Of a stretch of 64,000 nt of DNA, positions 51,455 to 59,950 are shown one piece after another. A program made the translations under genes and the position numbers. The stretch's first letter is position 1, and each line of letters opens with the position of its first letter. Below the pieces are notes generated by a model, which saw only the letters and a program-made list of their open reading frames with translations, did not search any database and was not told where the DNA came from. Origin of the DNA: Actinomadura sp. NBRC 104412 (lineage in GTDB: Bacteria; Actinomycetota; Actinomycetes; Streptosporangiales; Streptosporangiaceae); assembly GCF_030269515.1 (NCBI RefSeq), contig NZ_BSTM01000019.1, positions 1-64,000 on the forward strand, written 5' to 3'.

Positions 51455-52609
51455 ATGTCGGTATTCCGAAGGGGGCACGCCGCGGGCCGGGGCGCCACCA
51501 CGACCGTCCGGACCGAACTCAGCCCCTACGGGAGCCGCCGCCTCGTCATCGAGACCGACGGAACGGTCAGCGCCGCCTATCTCAAGGACGCCAGGGGCGC
51601 GGTGGTCGGCGCCGTCTGGCTCGCCAACCACCAGGCGGCACCGGCCGAGCCGGACCAGGCGCGGCTGGAGGACGGTGCGGCCCCAATGCTGCCCGCCTCG
51701 CACACACGCCATCCCGAGGGACGTCCAATGCCCGATTGGGACGCGCTCGAGGTCGTGTGGTTCGAGGAAGGGGACGGGGTGGCCGTCCTGGAGGAGGGCG
51801 AACCACTCTGCGTCATCCCCGGATGGTCCGACATCGGCCGCGGCATCCCCGGCTACAACCGGGACGTGACAGGCCAGAGCCCTTTCGCCTTCCCGCTGGA
51901 CGACGAGATCGAGAACTTCGGCCCACGCATCGACCGTGCCCGCGACCACTGGAAGGTCTGCGAGGCGGACGGTTCCTGGGCCGACTTCCAGCAATCGGTT
52001 CTGGGACACCTGCTCCAGCGTCTCGGCCCCGGCGGACACTACTGGCACGACGTGGGACGGCAACTGCCCAGCAGTGGCAGCGGCGGAATCAAGGCCGCGT
52101 CCCCTGTCGTAGGGGTGACCGAACGTCCTGCCAGCGGAGACCGCGAATTCACCGTCCTGAGCACGGTCGGCATGAGCCGCCAGCGGATGCCCACGGTCGA
52201 GCTGTACGAGGACGACGTCGCCCCCTACAGCCGCATCGAACTCGCCGTTGCCACGACCCTGCCCAGCCAACGGGCGGGAAGCATCTTCCCCTGGCTCGCC
52301 CAGTACCCGTGGCGGGTCGTGACCTGGTTCGCCGCCGGGGACGTGGTCAAGTGGTACCACGAGGCCCACACCTTCCCGCTCGGCACGGGTGAGGCGGCAT
52401 GGGAGGGCGTCCTCCTCTTGGACGACCCGAGCCGTCTCGCGGGGCCGGTCGTTCCCGGCCTCACGGGCCTGTCGACCGAAGGCGACCCCGTGCGGTGGCT
52501 GTGGCTGGTGCCCATCACGGGCGAGGAACACCGCTACGCCAAGAACGAGGGCTCCGACGCCCTGATCCGCCGCCTCGCCCAGCAGAACCGCTCCTGGGTG
52601 ATCTCCTGA
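51455..52609 (+). CDS. Suppressor-of-fused-like (SUFU) domain protein
   Basis: About 384 residues. The N-terminal part (LSPYGSRRLVIETDGTVSAAYL, VVWFEEGDGVAVLEEGEPLCVIPGWSD) is followed by a SUFU-like domain (TVLSTVGMSRQRMPTVELYE, RIELAVATTLP, WRVVTWFAAGDVVKWYHEAHTFPLG) and a C-terminal VPITGEEHRYAKNEGSDALI, typical of bacterial SUFU proteins. These are often immunity proteins of polymorphic toxins, but no toxin gene is adjacent. It is divergent from rlmN across 130 bp and convergent with cdsA. Confidence 0.8.
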   Translation: MSVFRRGHAAGRGATTTVRTELSPYGSRRLVIETDGTVSAAYLKDARGAVVGAVWLANHQAAPAEPDQARLEDGAAPMLPASHTRHPEGRPMPDWDALEVVWFEEGDGVAVLEEGEPLCVIPGWSDIGRGIPGYNRDVTGQSPFAFPLDDEIENFGPRIDRARDHWKVCEADGSWADFQQSVLGHLLQRLGPGGHYWHDVGRQLPSSGSGGIKAASPVVGVTERPASGDREFTVLSTVGMSRQRMPTVELYEDDVAPYSRIELAVATTLPSQRAGSIFPWLAQYPWRVVTWFAAGDVVKWYHEAHTFPLGTGEAAWEGVLLLDDPSRLAGPVVPGLTGLSTEGDPVRWLWLVPITGEEHRYAKNEGSDALIRRLAQQNRSWVIS

Positions 52610-52679
52610 TCCCCCGTCCCGGAGAGGACTCGTGGCGGCTCCTGCCGGACGCCCACGCCCGCCAGGACCGCTGGGACCT

Positions 52680-54341
52680 TTACTGGGACGAGGGGACGAA
52701 GACCTCCAGCAGCAGCCACACCACGGGGGCCGTGGCCACCAGGGAGTCGAGGCGGTCCATCACGCCGCCGTGGCCGGGGAGCAGGCTGCCCATGTCCTTG
52801 ATGCCGAGGTCGCGTTTGAGCATCGAGACGATGAGATCCCCCGCGGTGGCGGTCACCACGGCCGCGGCTCCGATGACCACGCCGTGCCAGACCGCGCCCC
52901 CGTCCAGCAGCCACCACACCAGCCACGCGCCGACCAGCATGCAGGCCAGCGCGGACCCGGTGACGCCCTCCCACGTCTTCTTCGGGCTGATCGTGGGGGC
53001 GAGCTTGTGCCGGCCGAAGAACGTCCCGGCGAAGTAGCCGCCGATGTCGCTCGCGATCGTCACCGCGATGAAGATCACGATGCGGTGGTCGCCGTCCCCG
53101 GGCGCGATCAGGAGCGCCACGATCCCGCCCATCAGGACGAGGTATCCGGCGGCGAACACCGCAGCCGTGGCGTCCGGTACGTAGCCTTCGGCGGGGCCTT
53201 CGGCCATCCGCCACACCAGCGACGCGAGGATGGCCAGCGCCACCGCGGCCACCAATGCCTCGGGCCCCCAGACGTACGCGGCCAGCGGCGCGGCGACCAT
53301 GCCGGCGTGCAATGGCGGCAGCGGGATCCTGATGCTCCGCGCGCTGAACGCCTCCGCCAGTTCCCGCAGGCCCTGGAGGAGGAAGAGCATCATGACGACA
53401 AGAAAGAGTTCCTTGACGTAGTACAAGGACGCCAGGACCATCGCGCCCAGCGCGACCCCGACACCGATCGCCAGGGGCAGGTTCCGCCCCGTACGGGAGG
53501 TCTTCGCAGATCCAGGTGTCTTCGGCGCGGTGGCGTCTGGAGGGGTATCGCTTGTGGCGGGGCCTGTGCCGGTGGCCTTGCCCGGTGACGCGTCGCCGCC
53601 GCTCTCGGACGAGGAGGCCGCGGGCTCGCGCCCCGAGGGCGCCGCGGCGTCGCCCTCGGAAGGCGTCGCGGGGCCGCGCCCGCTGGGCGTCCCGGCATCG
53701 CCCTCGGAAGGCGTCGCGGGCTCGCGCCCGCTGGGCGTCCCGGCGTCGCCCTCGGAAGGAGCCACGGAGCCGCGCCCGGAAGGCGTCGCAGGCTCACGCC
53801 CGGAAGGCGTCGCGGGGTCACGCTCGGAGGGCGTTCCGGGATCGCGCTCGGGCGCGGCCGTGCCGCCCGCGTCCCGGGACTGTGGACGCGCGGAAGGCGG
53901 GCTCGGAGCGGCCGTCGCAGGTCCGGGACCCGTCGATCCGCCCACCCCCGCGGCCTGCGAAGAGGCGGTCGAGCCCGCGAGGTCATCCTCGGAGCCCAGC
54001 GTCTTCGGGGCAGGGACCTCGGGTTCCGGCTCGTCGACGCCCTGATCCTTTGCGGCCGGCTTCTCAGGGCCGGGCTCTCCCTGACCAGCTCCTTCCGGGC
54101 CAATTCGTTCCGGACCGGTTCGTTCCGGGCCGGGCCCCTCGGGACCCGGGGCGGGAGCGGGGTCGGCCGCGCCGTCCACGGCCCGGGGCGCGGTGACGGC
54201 CTCGGGCCGTACGGCGGCGGCAGGCGGTACTGGGGTCGCAGGGGGCAGGCCCGAGTCGCGGGCACCGGCAGCGCCGGGACCGGACGCCTCAGGCTCGCCC
54301 GGGGAGCCCGCGGGCCCCCCGGTACGGTCGAGTCTCATCAA
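52680..54341 (-). CDS. cdsA: Phosphatidate cytidylyltransferase with long disordered N terminus
   Basis: Makes CDP-diacylglycerol from phosphatidate and CTP for phospholipid synthesis. The C-terminal 265 residues are a normal CdsA: several membrane helices from residue 287, SDIGGYFAGTFFGRHKLAP, ISPKKTWEG and the signature GDLIVSMLKRDLGIKDMGSL followed by LPGHGGVMDRLDS. The first 286 residues are unusual: Pro/Ala/Gly/Glu rich, with an in-frame 24-bp repeat encoding (P)ATPSGRE/EGDAGTPS at about residues 165-243. The ATG overlaps the frr stop by 4 bp. The enzyme call is firm; the role of the extension is unknown. Confidence 0.95.
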   Translation of the reverse strand: MMRLDRTGGPAGSPGEPEASGPGAAGARDSGLPPATPVPPAAAVRPEAVTAPRAVDGAADPAPAPGPEGPGPERTGPERIGPEGAGQGEPGPEKPAAKDQGVDEPEPEVPAPKTLGSEDDLAGSTASSQAAGVGGSTGPGPATAAPSPPSARPQSRDAGGTAAPERDPGTPSERDPATPSGREPATPSGRGSVAPSEGDAGTPSGREPATPSEGDAGTPSGRGPATPSEGDAAAPSGREPAASSSESGGDASPGKATGTGPATSDTPPDATAPKTPGSAKTSRTGRNLPLAIGVGVALGAMVLASLYYVKELFLVVMMLFLLQGLRELAEAFSARSIRIPLPPLHAGMVAAPLAAYVWGPEALVAAVALAILASLVWRMAEGPAEGYVPDATAAVFAAGYLVLMGGIVALLIAPGDGDHRIVIFIAVTIASDIGGYFAGTFFGRHKLAPTISPKKTWEGVTGSALACMLVGAWLVWWLLDGGAVWHGVVIGAAAVVTATAGDLIVSMLKRDLGIKDMGSLLPGHGGVMDRLDSLVATAPVVWLLLEVFVPSSQ

Positions 54342-54895
54342 ACCTCGAGCAGCTCGGCCTTCTTGTGCTCAAGGAGCTCGTCGATCTGCGCGACATACCG
54401 GTGCGTGAGGTCCTCGAGCTCCTTCTCGGCACGCCGGACCTCGTCCTCCCCGGCCTCGCCGTCCTTGGCCATCTTGTCCAGGGTCTCCTTGGCCCGCCGC
54501 CGGATGTTGCGGATGGCGATCCGGCTGTCCTCGGCCTTGGTGCCGGCGACCTTGATGAACTCCCGGCGCCGCTCCTCCGACAGCTCCGGGAACACCACCC
54601 GGATGACGTTGCCGTCGTTGGTGGGGTTGACGCCGAGGTCGCTGTCGCGGATGGCGCGCTCCACCGCCTGCATGGAGGACTTGTCGAAGACCTGGACGAT
54701 GACCATCCGCGGCTCGGGCAGCGTGAACGACGCCAGCTGGTTGATCGGCGTCGGCGTCCCGTAGTACTCGGCGGTGATCTTGTTGAACATGGCGGGGGTG
54801 ACCCGGCCGGTGCGGATGGCCTGGAAGTCCTCCTTGGCGACCGCGACCGCCTTCTCCATCTTCTCCTCTGCCTCGAGGAGGGTCTCGTCGATCAC
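54338..54895 (-). CDS. frr: Ribosome recycling factor
   Basis: 185 residues, the normal RRF length. Motifs are the helical start LEAEEKMEKAVAVAKEDFQAIRTGRVTP (in parts), YYGTPTPINQLASFTLPEPRM, DLGVNPTNDGNVIRVVFPEL and SEERRREFIKVAGTKAEDSR. With EF-G it splits post-termination ribosomes. It lies 84 bp after pyrH and overlaps cdsA, the standard actinomycete order. Confidence 0.98.
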   Translation of the reverse strand: MIDETLLEAEEKMEKAVAVAKEDFQAIRTGRVTPAMFNKITAEYYGTPTPINQLASFTLPEPRMVIVQVFDKSSMQAVERAIRDSDLGVNPTNDGNVIRVVFPELSEERRREFIKVAGTKAEDSRIAIRNIRRRAKETLDKMAKDGEAGEDEVRRAEKELEDLTHRYVAQIDELLEHKKAELLEV

Positions 54896-54979
54896 TTCGG
54901 CTCCCGTGTCATCTGCTCGGCCCCTGTCCCTGCCGGTTCTATCCTGCCGGTCGGTGTTCGTACGGGCGAACGGGCCGGA

Positions 54980-55759
54980 TCAGCCGTCCGCCGGACTGAC
55001 CAGCGTGCCGATCTTCTCACCCCGGACGGCCCGTACGATGTTGCCCTGGCCCATGAGGTCGAAGACCACGATGGGCAGGGCGTTGTCCATGCAGAGGCTG
55101 ATGGCCGTGGCGTCCATGACCTTCAGGCCCCTTTGTAGAACCTCACCGTATTCCAAACGGTCGAACTTCACCGCGTCAGGATTCTTACGCGGGTCGGCGT
55201 CGTACACGCCGTCGACCTGAGTGGCCTTGAGGACCGCCTCCGCGCCGATCTCCAGCGCGCGCTGCGCGGCCGTGGTGTCGGTGGAGAAGAACGGCTGGCC
55301 AAGGCCCGCCCCGAAGATCACCACGCGGCCCTTCTCCAGGTGCCTGATGGCGCGGCGGGGGATGTACGGCTCGGCCACCTGGCTCATGGTGATCGCCGTC
55401 TGCACCCGCGTGTCCAGGCCGAGTTTCTCCAGGAAGTCCTGAAGGGCCAGGCAGTTGATCACCGTACCGATCATGCCCATGTAGTCGCCGCGGCCGCGGT
55501 CCATGCCGCGCTCGGCCAGCGCCGCGCCGCGGAACATGTTGCCTCCGCCGCACACCACCGCGACCTGGACGCCCTCCCGGACGGCCTCGGCGATCGCCTC
55601 GGCGACGTGCTGCACGACCTCAGGGTCGATTCCCAGCGGTTCGCGTCCCGCGAACGCCTCGCCCGAAAGCTTCAGCAGGACCCGCTTCCAGCCCGCGAGG
55701 GGGGCGTGCTGACCCGGTGGCGCTGCCGCCGTCGGATCACTGGTCGTTGGCTCCGGCAC
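54980..55759 (-). CDS. pyrH: Uridylate kinase
   Basis: 259 residues of the amino-acid-kinase fold that phosphorylates UMP. Motifs are RVLLKLSGEAFAG, VVCGGGNMFRG, DYMGMIGTVINCLALQDFLE and VDGVYDADPRKNPDA. An extra 20-residue N-terminal stretch precedes the fold. It leads the pyrH-frr-cdsA run. A 620-bp gap separates it from tsf upstream and contains an extended inverted repeat (56194-56233) and the tsf terminator; frames in that gap are low complexity and I reject them as genes. Confidence 0.98.
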   Translation of the reverse strand: MPEPTTSDPTAAAPPGQHAPLAGWKRVLLKLSGEAFAGREPLGIDPEVVQHVAEAIAEAVREGVQVAVVCGGGNMFRGAALAERGMDRGRGDYMGMIGTVINCLALQDFLEKLGLDTRVQTAITMSQVAEPYIPRRAIRHLEKGRVVIFGAGLGQPFFSTDTTAAQRALEIGAEAVLKATQVDGVYDADPRKNPDAVKFDRLEYGEVLQRGLKVMDATAISLCMDNALPIVVFDLMGQGNIVRAVRGEKIGTLVSPADG

Positions 55760-56193
55760 GTCAGCGGCCTCCTCGTAACGGCTTGTAACGGCGTCTGGTG
55801 GGCTTCGTCGGGCCCCTGTCTCCAGGATGCCCTCTCAACTGGCGGTTCTCGTCGTGCGACCCTCACCGGCCCGTGGCGGCCCCTCCGTTCCGGGCCCCTT
55901 TCCTGAACGGACGGGACCTGAACGGACAGGACGGGCCGAACGGCGCTCACACCCCGTCCCATCTGGACGTGAGACGGGCAGGCACGCCCGGACCGGGCAC
56001 AACCCGAGCCCCCTGGCCGGACGCGGACCGTCCGGTCACCCCGGGGACACCCTAAGGCGTAACCCGTCCAGGACACCGGAAGCCGCCCGGCACACCCAGA
56101 TATGCCCCGAACGCGCCCCGATACCGCGACCGGCCCGCCACGGGTCACCCCCCCACGGCGTGCCGGGCCGCACCAGACCCATCTCGCCCCGCA

Positions 56194-56233
56194 CCGATTG
56201 TCCAGGACCCTACGCCCTGGCACCGACAATCGG
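56194..56233. promoter_or_regulatory. Extended nested inverted repeat upstream of pyrH
   Basis: CCGATTGTC (56194-56202) pairs perfectly with GACAATCGG (56225-56233), and the inner CCAGG (56202-56206) can pair with CCTGG (56216-56220). It lies about 435 bp upstream of pyrH and about 150 bp after tsf. It may be a protein-binding operator or a leader hairpin of a long pyrH transcript. Confidence 0.4.
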
Positions 56234-56295
56234 CCGGGATTCGCCATGCCGCCCGGCCCCTCGGAGCCGCCCGGTCCTGGCCATGTCCGCCGAAA

Positions 56296-56318
56296 GGCCC
56301 CGTTCGGAGAACGGGGCC
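56296..56318 (-). terminator. Terminator hairpin of the rpsB-tsf operon
   Basis: GGCCCCGTTC (56296-56305) and GAACGGGGCC (56309-56318) form a perfect 10-bp stem with a 3-base loop. On the minus strand it is followed by TTTCGG, 65 bp after the tsf stop. The short T-run is usual for GC-rich actinomycetes. Confidence 0.75.
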
Positions 56319-56382
56319 ATGGCACGGGCGGACGCGACCTACCAGGTCGCAGGGCCTGATCGGAAGGTCGGAGGACCGGTGA

Positions 56383-57219
56383 TCAGACCTGGCCGACCTT
56401 GAAGCGGGCGAAGCGCTTGACCTTCACGCCCGCCTCGTCCAGAACCTTGGAGATGGTCTTCTTGCCGTCCTTGACGAACGCCTGCTCCAGCAGCACCAGG
56501 TCGCGGAAGTAGGCGTTGACCCGGCCCTCGACGATCTTCGGGATGGCCTGCTCGGGCTTGCCCTCCTCGCGGGTGAGCTGCTCGGCCAGCGCCCGCTCCT
56601 TCTCGACCGCCTCGGCGGGGATCTCCTCACGGGAGAGGTACTTGGGCGCCATCGCCGCGATCTGCTGGGCGATGTCCTTGGCCACCTCGGGGTTCGCGGT
56701 GTCCAGCTCGACCAGCACGCCGGTGGTCGGCGGCAGCGACGGGTCGGACTTGTGCATGTAGCTGGTCACGTACTCGCCGGTGAAGTGGGCGAAGCGGCGC
56801 AGCTCCAGCTTCTCGCCGATCTTCGCGCTGTTCTCCTCGATCAGCGCCTGGACGGTCTTGCCCGGCTCGATCTCGGCTCCCAGCAGCGCCGGTGTGTCGG
56901 CGGCGCCGCTGGTGACCGCGAACTCGGCGAGCCGGTCGGCCAGTTGGATGAACTGCTCGTTCTTGGCCACGAAGTCGGTCTCGCAGTTGAGCTCCAGGAT
57001 CGCGCCGTCGCCGTCACTGGCGAAGTACTGGGCGACCAGGCCGTTGCCGGCGGTGCGCTCGGCGCGCTTGCCCACGTCCTTGGCACCCTTGAGGCGCAGC
57101 AGCTCGACCGCCTTGTCGAAGTCGCCCTCGGCCTCGGTCAGCGCGTTCTTGCAGGCCATCATGCCGGAGCCGGTCAGCTCGCGGAGCCGCTTGACGTCAG
57201 CGGCGGTGAAGTTTGCCAT
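56383..57219 (-). CDS. tsf: Elongation factor Ts
   Basis: 278 residues. MANFTAADVKRLRELTGSGMMACKNAL is the family N terminus (UBA-like helix), followed by the core ELNCETDFVAKNEQF and the C-terminal domain. It recharges EF-Tu with GTP. The start is the ATG at 57219; longer frames upstream run through the intergenic hairpin and are not conserved. It lies 513 bp after rpsB, a wide gap for this pair. Confidence 0.98.
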   Translation of the reverse strand: MANFTAADVKRLRELTGSGMMACKNALTEAEGDFDKAVELLRLKGAKDVGKRAERTAGNGLVAQYFASDGDGAILELNCETDFVAKNEQFIQLADRLAEFAVTSGAADTPALLGAEIEPGKTVQALIEENSAKIGEKLELRRFAHFTGEYVTSYMHKSDPSLPPTTGVLVELDTANPEVAKDIAQQIAAMAPKYLSREEIPAEAVEKERALAEQLTREEGKPEQAIPKIVEGRVNAYFRDLVLLEQAFVKDGKKTISKVLDEAGVKVKRFARFKVGQV

Positions 57220-57271
57220 CGCTCTCTTCGTCTCTGTCGTGGTGGAACGTCTGGTGAAGTGGTAGATGTAC

Positions 57272-57293
57272 CCGGCGGAGCGCGTTCCGCCGG
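57272..57293 (-). other. Hairpin between rpsB and tsf, candidate attenuator
   Basis: CCGGCGGA (57272-57279) and TCCGCCGG (57286-57293) form a perfect 8-bp stem with a 6-base loop, 53 bp upstream of the tsf start. There is no T-run, so it may reduce read-through or stabilise mRNA. The rest of the 513-bp rpsB-tsf interval shows no gene. Confidence 0.45.
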
Positions 57294-57732
57294 ACGTCAT
57301 TGGCCGCCCGTCCGCCGGGCTCTGGGCCCTTCGCGGAGGAGCCTGCCCTCGTTCACTGGACCACGGGTGCCGTGCGCGGGAGCCTCCGGCGACCGGTATC
57401 CGTCCGGAACGCGACCGCGACCTCACGTGGCAAGTCCCGCGCGCCGCGTACCGGAACCGGTCGTAGGGCGGGCTCACGTCCACCGGTCCGCTTTGAGCCC
57501 TACCCCGGACAGCCGGGCCTGGAGCACTTCCTCCACGGAATGAACCATTCCGCGAACCGAACTGTTCCATGGGATCTTCCGACCACGACACCCGGTGCCT
57601 CAAAACCGACCGGCCGCGCCCCCGCCTTCCAGAGACTGGCTTGGCCGGGGGGCGGTAGGCGGACGCACAGCACCCCTACGAGCACGGCCCCAGGACGCGA
57701 CGGTCACCTCGCCCCGGGGCCATGCGTCGCCG

Positions 57733-58659
57733 TCAGCTCTGCCCGGCGCCCTGGGGCCGATCCTGAGCGGCCTCCGCGGACGCGCCCTCGGAAGCCTCCG
57801 GGGCGGCCTCGGACGCGGCACCCTCGGCCGGCTTGGCCTCGGCGGCCTGCGCGGCCTCAGCGGCGGGCTGCTCCTGGTTCTCCAGCAGCTGGCGCTCCCA
57901 CTCGGCCAGCGGCTCGGACGCCCCGACCCCGCCCTCGGCCGGCTTGTCCCCGCCGGTGGCGGCGCCCGCGCGGGCGATCAGGCCGTCCGCGACCGCGTCG
58001 GCGACCACCCTGGTCAGCAGGCTGACGCTGCGGATCGCGTCGTCGTTGCCCGGGATCGGGTAGTCGACCTCGTCAGGGTCGCAGTTGGTGTCCAGGATCG
58101 CGACCACGGGGATGCCGAGCTTCTTGGCCTCGTTGACCGCGATGTGCTCCTTCTTGGTGTCCACGATCCAGACGGCGCTGGGCACCTTGGCCATGTCGCG
58201 GATACCGCCGAGGGTGCGCTCCAGCTTGTCCTTCTCGCGACGCAGCCCCAAGAGCTCCTTCTTGGTCATTCCGGAGCCGGCGACATCGTCGTAGTTGATC
58301 TCCTCCAGCTCCTTGAGCCGGGTGAGCCGCTTGTGGACGGTCGAGAAGTTGGTGAGCATGCCGCCCAGCCAGCGCTGGTTGACGTACGGCATGCCGACCC
58401 GCGTGGCCTGCTCGGAGATGGTCTCCTGCGCCTGCTTCTTGGTGCCGACGAACAGGATCGTGCCACCGTGCGCGACCGTCGCCTTGACGAACTCGTAGGC
58501 GCGGTCGATGTAGGACAGCGACTGCTGCAGGTCGATGATGTAGATGCCGTTGCGGTCGGTGAGGATGAACCGCTTCATCTTCGGGTTCCACCGGCGGGTC
58601 TGGTGGCCGAAGTGAACGCCGCTTTCGAGCAGCTGCCGCATCGTGACGACGGGTGCCAT
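57733..58659 (-). CDS. rpsB: 30S ribosomal protein S2
   Basis: 308 residues. MRQLLESGVHFGHQTRRWNP, IYIIDLQQSLSYIDRAYEFV, FVGTKKQAQE, MPYVNQRWLGGMLTNF and VDYPIPGNDDAIRSV are diagnostic. The last 70 residues are an Ala/Glu-rich tail (AAEAAQAAEAKPAEGAAS) longer than in most bacteria but common in actinomycetes. AGGAGA lies before the ATG at 58659. It leads the rpsB-tsf operon. Confidence 0.98.
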   Translation of the reverse strand: MAPVVTMRQLLESGVHFGHQTRRWNPKMKRFILTDRNGIYIIDLQQSLSYIDRAYEFVKATVAHGGTILFVGTKKQAQETISEQATRVGMPYVNQRWLGGMLTNFSTVHKRLTRLKELEEINYDDVAGSGMTKKELLGLRREKDKLERTLGGIRDMAKVPSAVWIVDTKKEHIAVNEAKKLGIPVVAILDTNCDPDEVDYPIPGNDDAIRSVSLLTRVVADAVADGLIARAGAATGGDKPAEGGVGASEPLAEWERQLLENQEQPAAEAAQAAEAKPAEGAASEAAPEASEGASAEAAQDRPQGAGQS

Positions 58660-58680
58660 GGGCCCGTACTCTCCTTGTCC

Positions 58681-58696
58681 GGCCCGTTACCGGGCC
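58681..58696 (-). other. Hairpin in the rpsB leader
   Basis: GGCCCG (58681-58686) and CGGGCC (58691-58696) pair around TTAC, 21 bp upstream of the rpsB start and just before its ribosome-binding site. It could contribute to autogenous control by S2, known for rpsB in other bacteria; the sequence is not one I recognise. The 400-bp gap 58660-59058 otherwise holds only the two divergent promoters and a DnaA box. Confidence 0.35.
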
Positions 58697-58999
58697 ACGT
58701 TTGGTTGGTCGCCCGCGTCCGGACACAACCCCGCCGTCACCGGGATGACGGACCGAGGGATTGCGCCCCACCAAGCAAAGCAGGTGGCCGGCGGACGCGT
58801 GAATTCGGTCGCGGACACGACCGCTGGCCGGGGATCGACCCCCGGGCCTGTGGCCTGTCCGCTCCATAATGGAACGGCTTCCCGCTCACCAGGCCGTGAT
58901 GGCCGTTCGAGCGACGGCCAAGCCTTGACCGGTGCCCATTCGAACACCCGCCTAGGTTATCAGGGCGCGGAGACCGCCGGGAAACCCCGATCACAAGGG

Positions 59000-59008
59000 T
59001 TATCCACA
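59000..59008 (+). promoter_or_regulatory. Perfect DnaA box upstream of the M23 peptidase gene
   Basis: TTATCCACA matches the DnaA consensus exactly and lies 50 bp before ATG 59059. It is the second of three such boxes in the right-hand part of the window. Confidence 0.6.
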
Positions 59009-59058
59009 GTTGGCGAACCCCCTGGGCCGCGGCTTCGGGCACCGGCCAGACTGCCGAT

Positions 59059-59733
59059 ATGACGCTGATCACGCTGCTTCTGGCCTGCTCACTGACCGTC
59101 GGAGCCCCTCTCTCACCCCATGAATGGCACTGGCCGCTGGGCCCGCCCGTCCCCCAGGTCCTTCGCGCCTTCTCCCCTCCCGCGACCCCTTGGGGTCCTG
59201 GCCACCGGGGAGTCGATCTCGCCGCCCGTCCCGGCCTCCCGGTGTACGCGGCGGCGCCCGGCGAGGTCTCTTACGCGGGACGTCTCGCGGGCCAAGGCAT
59301 AGTCGCCGTAACGCATGGGGCGCTACGAACCACCTATCTCCCCGTGCGGCCGGCCGTCCAGAAGGGCCACTCCGTAAAGGCGGGTGCCCGTATCGGCACC
59401 GTAGAGCCGTCCACGCACTGCGCCACACCCTGCCTGCACTGGGGCCTGCTGCGGGGAGACACCTACCTGGACCCGCTTCCTCTGGTACGGCCCCAGGTAC
59501 GCCTGCTGCCCCACTGGCGAGCCCCCACGTCCGCCCCCGATCCACCGGCTCCATCGGCCCAGATGGACCTCCGCGACGCCACGACGGCCGGCGGCGGCGC
59601 CCTGGCGGGCATGCTTTTCACCTTCACCCTGATCTCACTCCTGAAGTTCAACCGCAACCGCCGCCCGCCCCCTCCCGGGGTGATCGACCTAACCCAAGAA
59701 CGCCGCGAACGCCGCCTACGCCGAGTCCGCTAG
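59059..59733 (+). CDS. M23 (LytM-type) peptidase, membrane anchored
   Basis: 224 residues. A signal-like hydrophobic start (LITLLLACSLTVGAPL) leads to an M23 domain with the zinc motif HRGVDLA and the second histidine in PCLHWGLL; the usual HxH is reduced to one histidine, as in related actinomycete copies near rpsB. A membrane helix (AGGGALAGMLFTFTLISLL) lies near the C terminus and a basic tail ends it. It may cut or bind peptidoglycan. A divergent M23 gene beside rpsB is the same arrangement as in mycobacteria. A 14-bp palindrome CCCAGGGCCCTGGG (59758-59771) follows the stop. Confidence 0.88.
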   Translation: MTLITLLLACSLTVGAPLSPHEWHWPLGPPVPQVLRAFSPPATPWGPGHRGVDLAARPGLPVYAAAPGEVSYAGRLAGQGIVAVTHGALRTTYLPVRPAVQKGHSVKAGARIGTVEPSTHCATPCLHWGLLRGDTYLDPLPLVRPQVRLLPHWRAPTSAPDPPAPSAQMDLRDATTAGGGALAGMLFTFTLISLLKFNRNRRPPPPGVIDLTQERRERRLRRVR

Positions 59734-59950
59734 ACCCACGCCTCCCAGGGCCCCTCACCCAGGGCCCTGGGAAGGCTCTCACCAAAGGACCACAACCAAA
59801 ACCAGCACCGCCGCCGCGCTCTACCTCACACAACCCCAACCTCAAACGCTTTTCACACCACCCACCAGGTCCGCCCCGCACTGGCAGGCACGACGGCTCT
59901 GTCTCTCCCGCAGGTCTTATCTCGCCCGCGGGGCCCGCTCAGCGCCGCAG

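Noticed and set aside
52610..52679. Possible C-terminal gene fragment (WRLLPDAHARQDRWDLYWDE) after the SUFU gene
   Set aside because: It reads like protein in one frame, but it is only about 25 codons long and I cannot match it to a family or join it to the SUFU frame.
55827..56402. ORF between pyrH and tsf
   Set aside because: Pro/Arg/Gly-rich low-complexity sequence with no domain and no ribosome site; it also crosses the tsf terminator hairpin.
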